DNA from: Sipunculus nudus
Lineage: Eukaryota > Annelida > Sipuncula > Golfingiida > Sipunculidae
Length of the DNA: 64,000 nt
Direction: 5' to 3'
NCBI GenBank assembly: GCA_026874595.1
Contig: CM049318.1
Coordinates: 14,840,241 to 14,904,240, forward strand
How positions within the stretch are numbered: position 1 is the stretch's first letter; every line of letters begins with the position of its first letter. Shown piece after piece: positions 62,357 through 64,000 of the stretch. A program made the position numbers and the translations under genes. The notes beneath the pieces are model-generated. The model saw only the letters and a list, made by a program, of their open reading frames with translations. It did no database searches and was not told the DNA's origin.

Positions 62357-63619
62357 ATGGCGTCCGACCCGTCTTTAATCCAAACCCAACCTTTTTACCT
62401 GAACTTAAAAGCCCAAGGTCCTGTGTATGATTCCATTACTAAAGGCAATGTAATTAAATTTAAAATCGAACCGGAATTGATGTTGCATCCCCGGGCGGGT
62501 GATTGGGAAGTGGCTCTAACCCGGTTCAGTCATCCAAGTGTCTGGTTCAATATCCATGAAAATGAATGTTGGGTAAAACTGACTCATAAAACCAAAACGG
62601 ATGAATACTCTATTAAAGAATATGTCCCCGCAGGCTATTATCCCCGCTTATTCATGTACGGAAAAGAAACCGATAAAGATAATGAATTCAGTACAGCTAG
62701 AGGGGTCGGATTATGGCAAGCTTTAGAAGATTGTTTTACGAAATTAAATGCCCAAAAAGATCAATTAAATTTAACCGGATCTGAACAAGAAAAAAGTGAT
62801 AGCGGGACCAAATATATTAATCCTCAACTGGTTCGGTTATTTGATTCCGTATTTCCAGGAGGTGGGTCAAGGTCTTCCAAAGATAAAAAACAAAATATGC
62901 GAATGGGAATTGCATTTCCCATAGATGAAACATCTGGCGATCATACGTATTCATTAGAAATGGATGTAAAATTAGCACATATGATGGGGTTCAGAGATAC
63001 CGTTTTAAAGAAACGGGCGGCTAAAAAATGTGATGAAGTTTTATTTGTTATGTCTAAAACAGAGGATATTAATGATTGGATAATAAAAAAGGGAGGTGAA
63101 TTAGAAACTTATAAAGAAAATAAAAATAGTGACGTTTATGTAACAGATAATAAAACTGTGAAATATAATTATCAAACCCATTACCCTTGTGTAAACCAAC
63201 TGGATATACGCCCCAATGAAATGGAATGTATTATTGAAATCCACACCGATTTTACTGAACCCGATACGTTTCATAATGCCCACCATCATGAAGGTGCAAC
63301 CCGTGTTTTAGCCACATTTCACGCTAGAGCTGAAGCCAATGCTAACCGCCCTGAAGACCAATGTTTTATTGAAAGTACTTTTAAATCAGCGGCTATCGGG
63401 TTCAATGTACCTTACAGCACTATTCGCCAATATCTATCATCCACCACTAATTACCATGCCACCTTTCATCAGTATCATAAATGCCGAGTCGGGTGGTATT
63501 CTGAACTGAAATTTCAATTCAAACATCCAAACGGTTATCCTGTCAATTTTATCCCGGGTGGGGATTTATTCATGCAATTGTATTTTAAACCTCGACGTAA
63601 ACGTAGGAGGGGTATATAA
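62357..63619 (+). CDS. WEV-signature structural-type protein (420 aa)
   Basis: ATG with A at -3 and G at +4. The N-terminal domain (about 15-100) carries LHPRAGDWEVALTRFSHP-type sequence: a strand, then W-E-V-x-L-T and an aromatic-Pro turn, then H-E-N/K-E-C. I recall similar phrases (G-x-W-E-V-x-L-x-E-I-x-Y-P) in several Polinton proteins from cnidarians and molluscs. The C-terminal part is beta-rich with a His-rich segment and a basic tail (KPRRKRRRGI). The next gene is a paralogue. A role as penton, fibre or minor capsid component is possible; nothing in the sequence proves it. The stop TAA is inside the next TATATAAA. Confidence 0.7.
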   Translation: MASDPSLIQTQPFYLNLKAQGPVYDSITKGNVIKFKIEPELMLHPRAGDWEVALTRFSHPSVWFNIHENECWVKLTHKTKTDEYSIKEYVPAGYYPRLFMYGKETDKDNEFSTARGVGLWQALEDCFTKLNAQKDQLNLTGSEQEKSDSGTKYINPQLVRLFDSVFPGGGSRSSKDKKQNMRMGIAFPIDETSGDHTYSLEMDVKLAHMMGFRDTVLKKRAAKKCDEVLFVMSKTEDINDWIIKKGGELETYKENKNSDVYVTDNKTVKYNYQTHYPCVNQLDIRPNEMECIIEIHTDFTEPDTFHNAHHHEGATRVLATFHARAEANANRPEDQCFIESTFKSAAIGFNVPYSTIRQYLSSTTNYHATFHQYHKCRVGWYSELKFQFKHPNGYPVNFIPGGDLFMQLYFKPRRKRRRGI

Positions 63620-63620
63620 A
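63613..63620 (+). promoter_or_regulatory. TATA box overlapping a stop codon
   Basis: TATATAAA; bases 63617-63619 are the stop of the 420-aa gene. The next ATG (63656) is 43 nt away. Confidence 0.8.
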
Positions 63621-63655
63621 ACCCCTCGTCCGTTCTGTTTGAAAGGGAGTTGAAC

Positions 63656-64000
63656 ATGGATCCCCCGACCTCGTACCGTACCAGTGATTTTTTTATTTCC
63701 ATTGAGAAAATCATTGAAAATGAATCTGCATTAAACGGTCAAGTTAAAGTGAATTTATCCCCCCAACTTTTCTTGCATCCTCATTATGGCCCGTGGGAAG
63801 TGAGTTTAACCCAATTAACATTCCCATCCGCTTGGTATACCGTTCATGAAAAGGAATGTTTTTTACGTCTGGTTCATACTAAAATTCATAAAACCACTAA
63901 AGAAACCACTACCTATTCCGCACAAACCTATTTAGAACCAGGATATTATCCCCGTCATTTTATTTTTCGAAAATGGCAAAATAGGGCCGGTGGAAGAAAA
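63656..64000 (+). CDS. Paralogue of the WEV-signature gene, truncated by window edge
   Basis: 115 codons open to the end of the window. It aligns with the start of the 62357 product: LFLHPHYGPWEVSLTQLTFP matches LMLHPRAGDWEVALTRFSHP, then VHEKEC matches IHENEC and EPGYYPRHF matches PAGYYPRLF. Tandem duplication of this gene parallels the capsid duplication. Confidence 0.75.
   Translation, partial: MDPPTSYRTSDFFISIEKIIENESALNGQVKVNLSPQLFLHPHYGPWEVSLTQLTFPSAWYTVHEKECFLRLVHTKIHKTTKETTTYSAQTYLEPGYYPRHFIFRKWQNRAGGRK

Larger units (their letters stand above)
36000..64000. mobile_element. Large Maverick/Polinton-like (adintovirus-related) provirus, partial
   Basis: The block contains, on both strands, a B-family polymerase, a packaging ATPase, an rve integrase with chromo-like tail, two hexon-type capsid genes and many small TATA-driven genes. 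That is the hallmark set of Polintons. The left boundary is not certain: coding begins at 36688 and minisatellites at 35.66-36.30 kb could be inside a terminal inverted repeat. The right terminus is outside the window. At 27.3 kb or more from the first gene to the window edge it is longer than the usual 15-20 kb. No maturation protease was identified. Several genes have frame breaks, so it may be a decaying copy. Confidence 0.9.

Overview
The window is nuclear DNA from an invertebrate animal, most likely a mollusc (the bivalve guess is inference). The left 36 kb is intron-containing host sequence, rich in AT microsatellites and dispersed repeats. It carries two immune-type receptor genes. The right 27-28 kb is one large integrated virus-like element of the Maverick/Polinton (adintovirus-related) class. 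It runs off the right edge, so the right terminus is not seen.

Layout. 1-5.2 kb: non-coding host DNA with two degenerate tandem-repeat families. 5.3-13.3 kb: a seven-exon gene whose exons join in phase (489 codons), with signal peptide, short ectodomain, one membrane helix and a SEFIR-like tail; I read it as an IL-17-receptor-like protein. 13.3-33 kb: no convincing intact gene. This stretch holds a ~365/730-bp higher-order satellite (16.9-19.1 kb), a dense array of repeat fragments (19.5-27.2 kb) with a duplicated ~1.1-kb block and recurrent AGGTCA-type motifs, and several small transposon-like units. 33.1-34.4 kb: the first exons of a type II membrane C-type-lectin-like gene, whose remaining exons are not visible before the element begins. 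35.6-36.3 kb: two minisatellites near the presumed left end of the element.

Element (about 36-64+ kb). Recognisable hallmarks are a B-family, protein-primed-type DNA polymerase with an OTU/papain-like plus zinc-rich N-terminal region, an A32/FtsK-like packaging ATPase, a DDE (rve) integrase with a chromodomain-like tail, and two tandem hexon-type major capsid protein paralogues. There is also a protein with two PC4-like ssDNA-binding repeats, and a family of proteins sharing an N-terminal WEV-x-LT signature. Several further proteins match no family I can name. No adenain-type maturation protease is visible in the window.

Most striking in the element: (i) two fully overlapping minus-strand ORFs whose ATGs lie 7 nt apart behind one TATA box, the inner product carrying both a PSAP and a PPAY late-domain-like motif; (ii) an almost constant 36-43 nt distance from TATA box to ATG in most genes, with the TATA box often overlapping the stop codon of the gene upstream; (iii) clusters of the ETS-type decamer ACCGGAAGTA/ACCGGAAATG in all three long intergenic regions; (iv) five evenly spaced TQT-like motifs in an AT-hook protein, which resemble a multivalent dynein-light-chain (LC8) ligand. 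Several genes (polymerase, the 47.7-51.0 kb block, the 59.4-61.4 kb gene) have frame breaks, some in A-rich runs. These mean either an ageing provirus or homopolymer sequencing errors.
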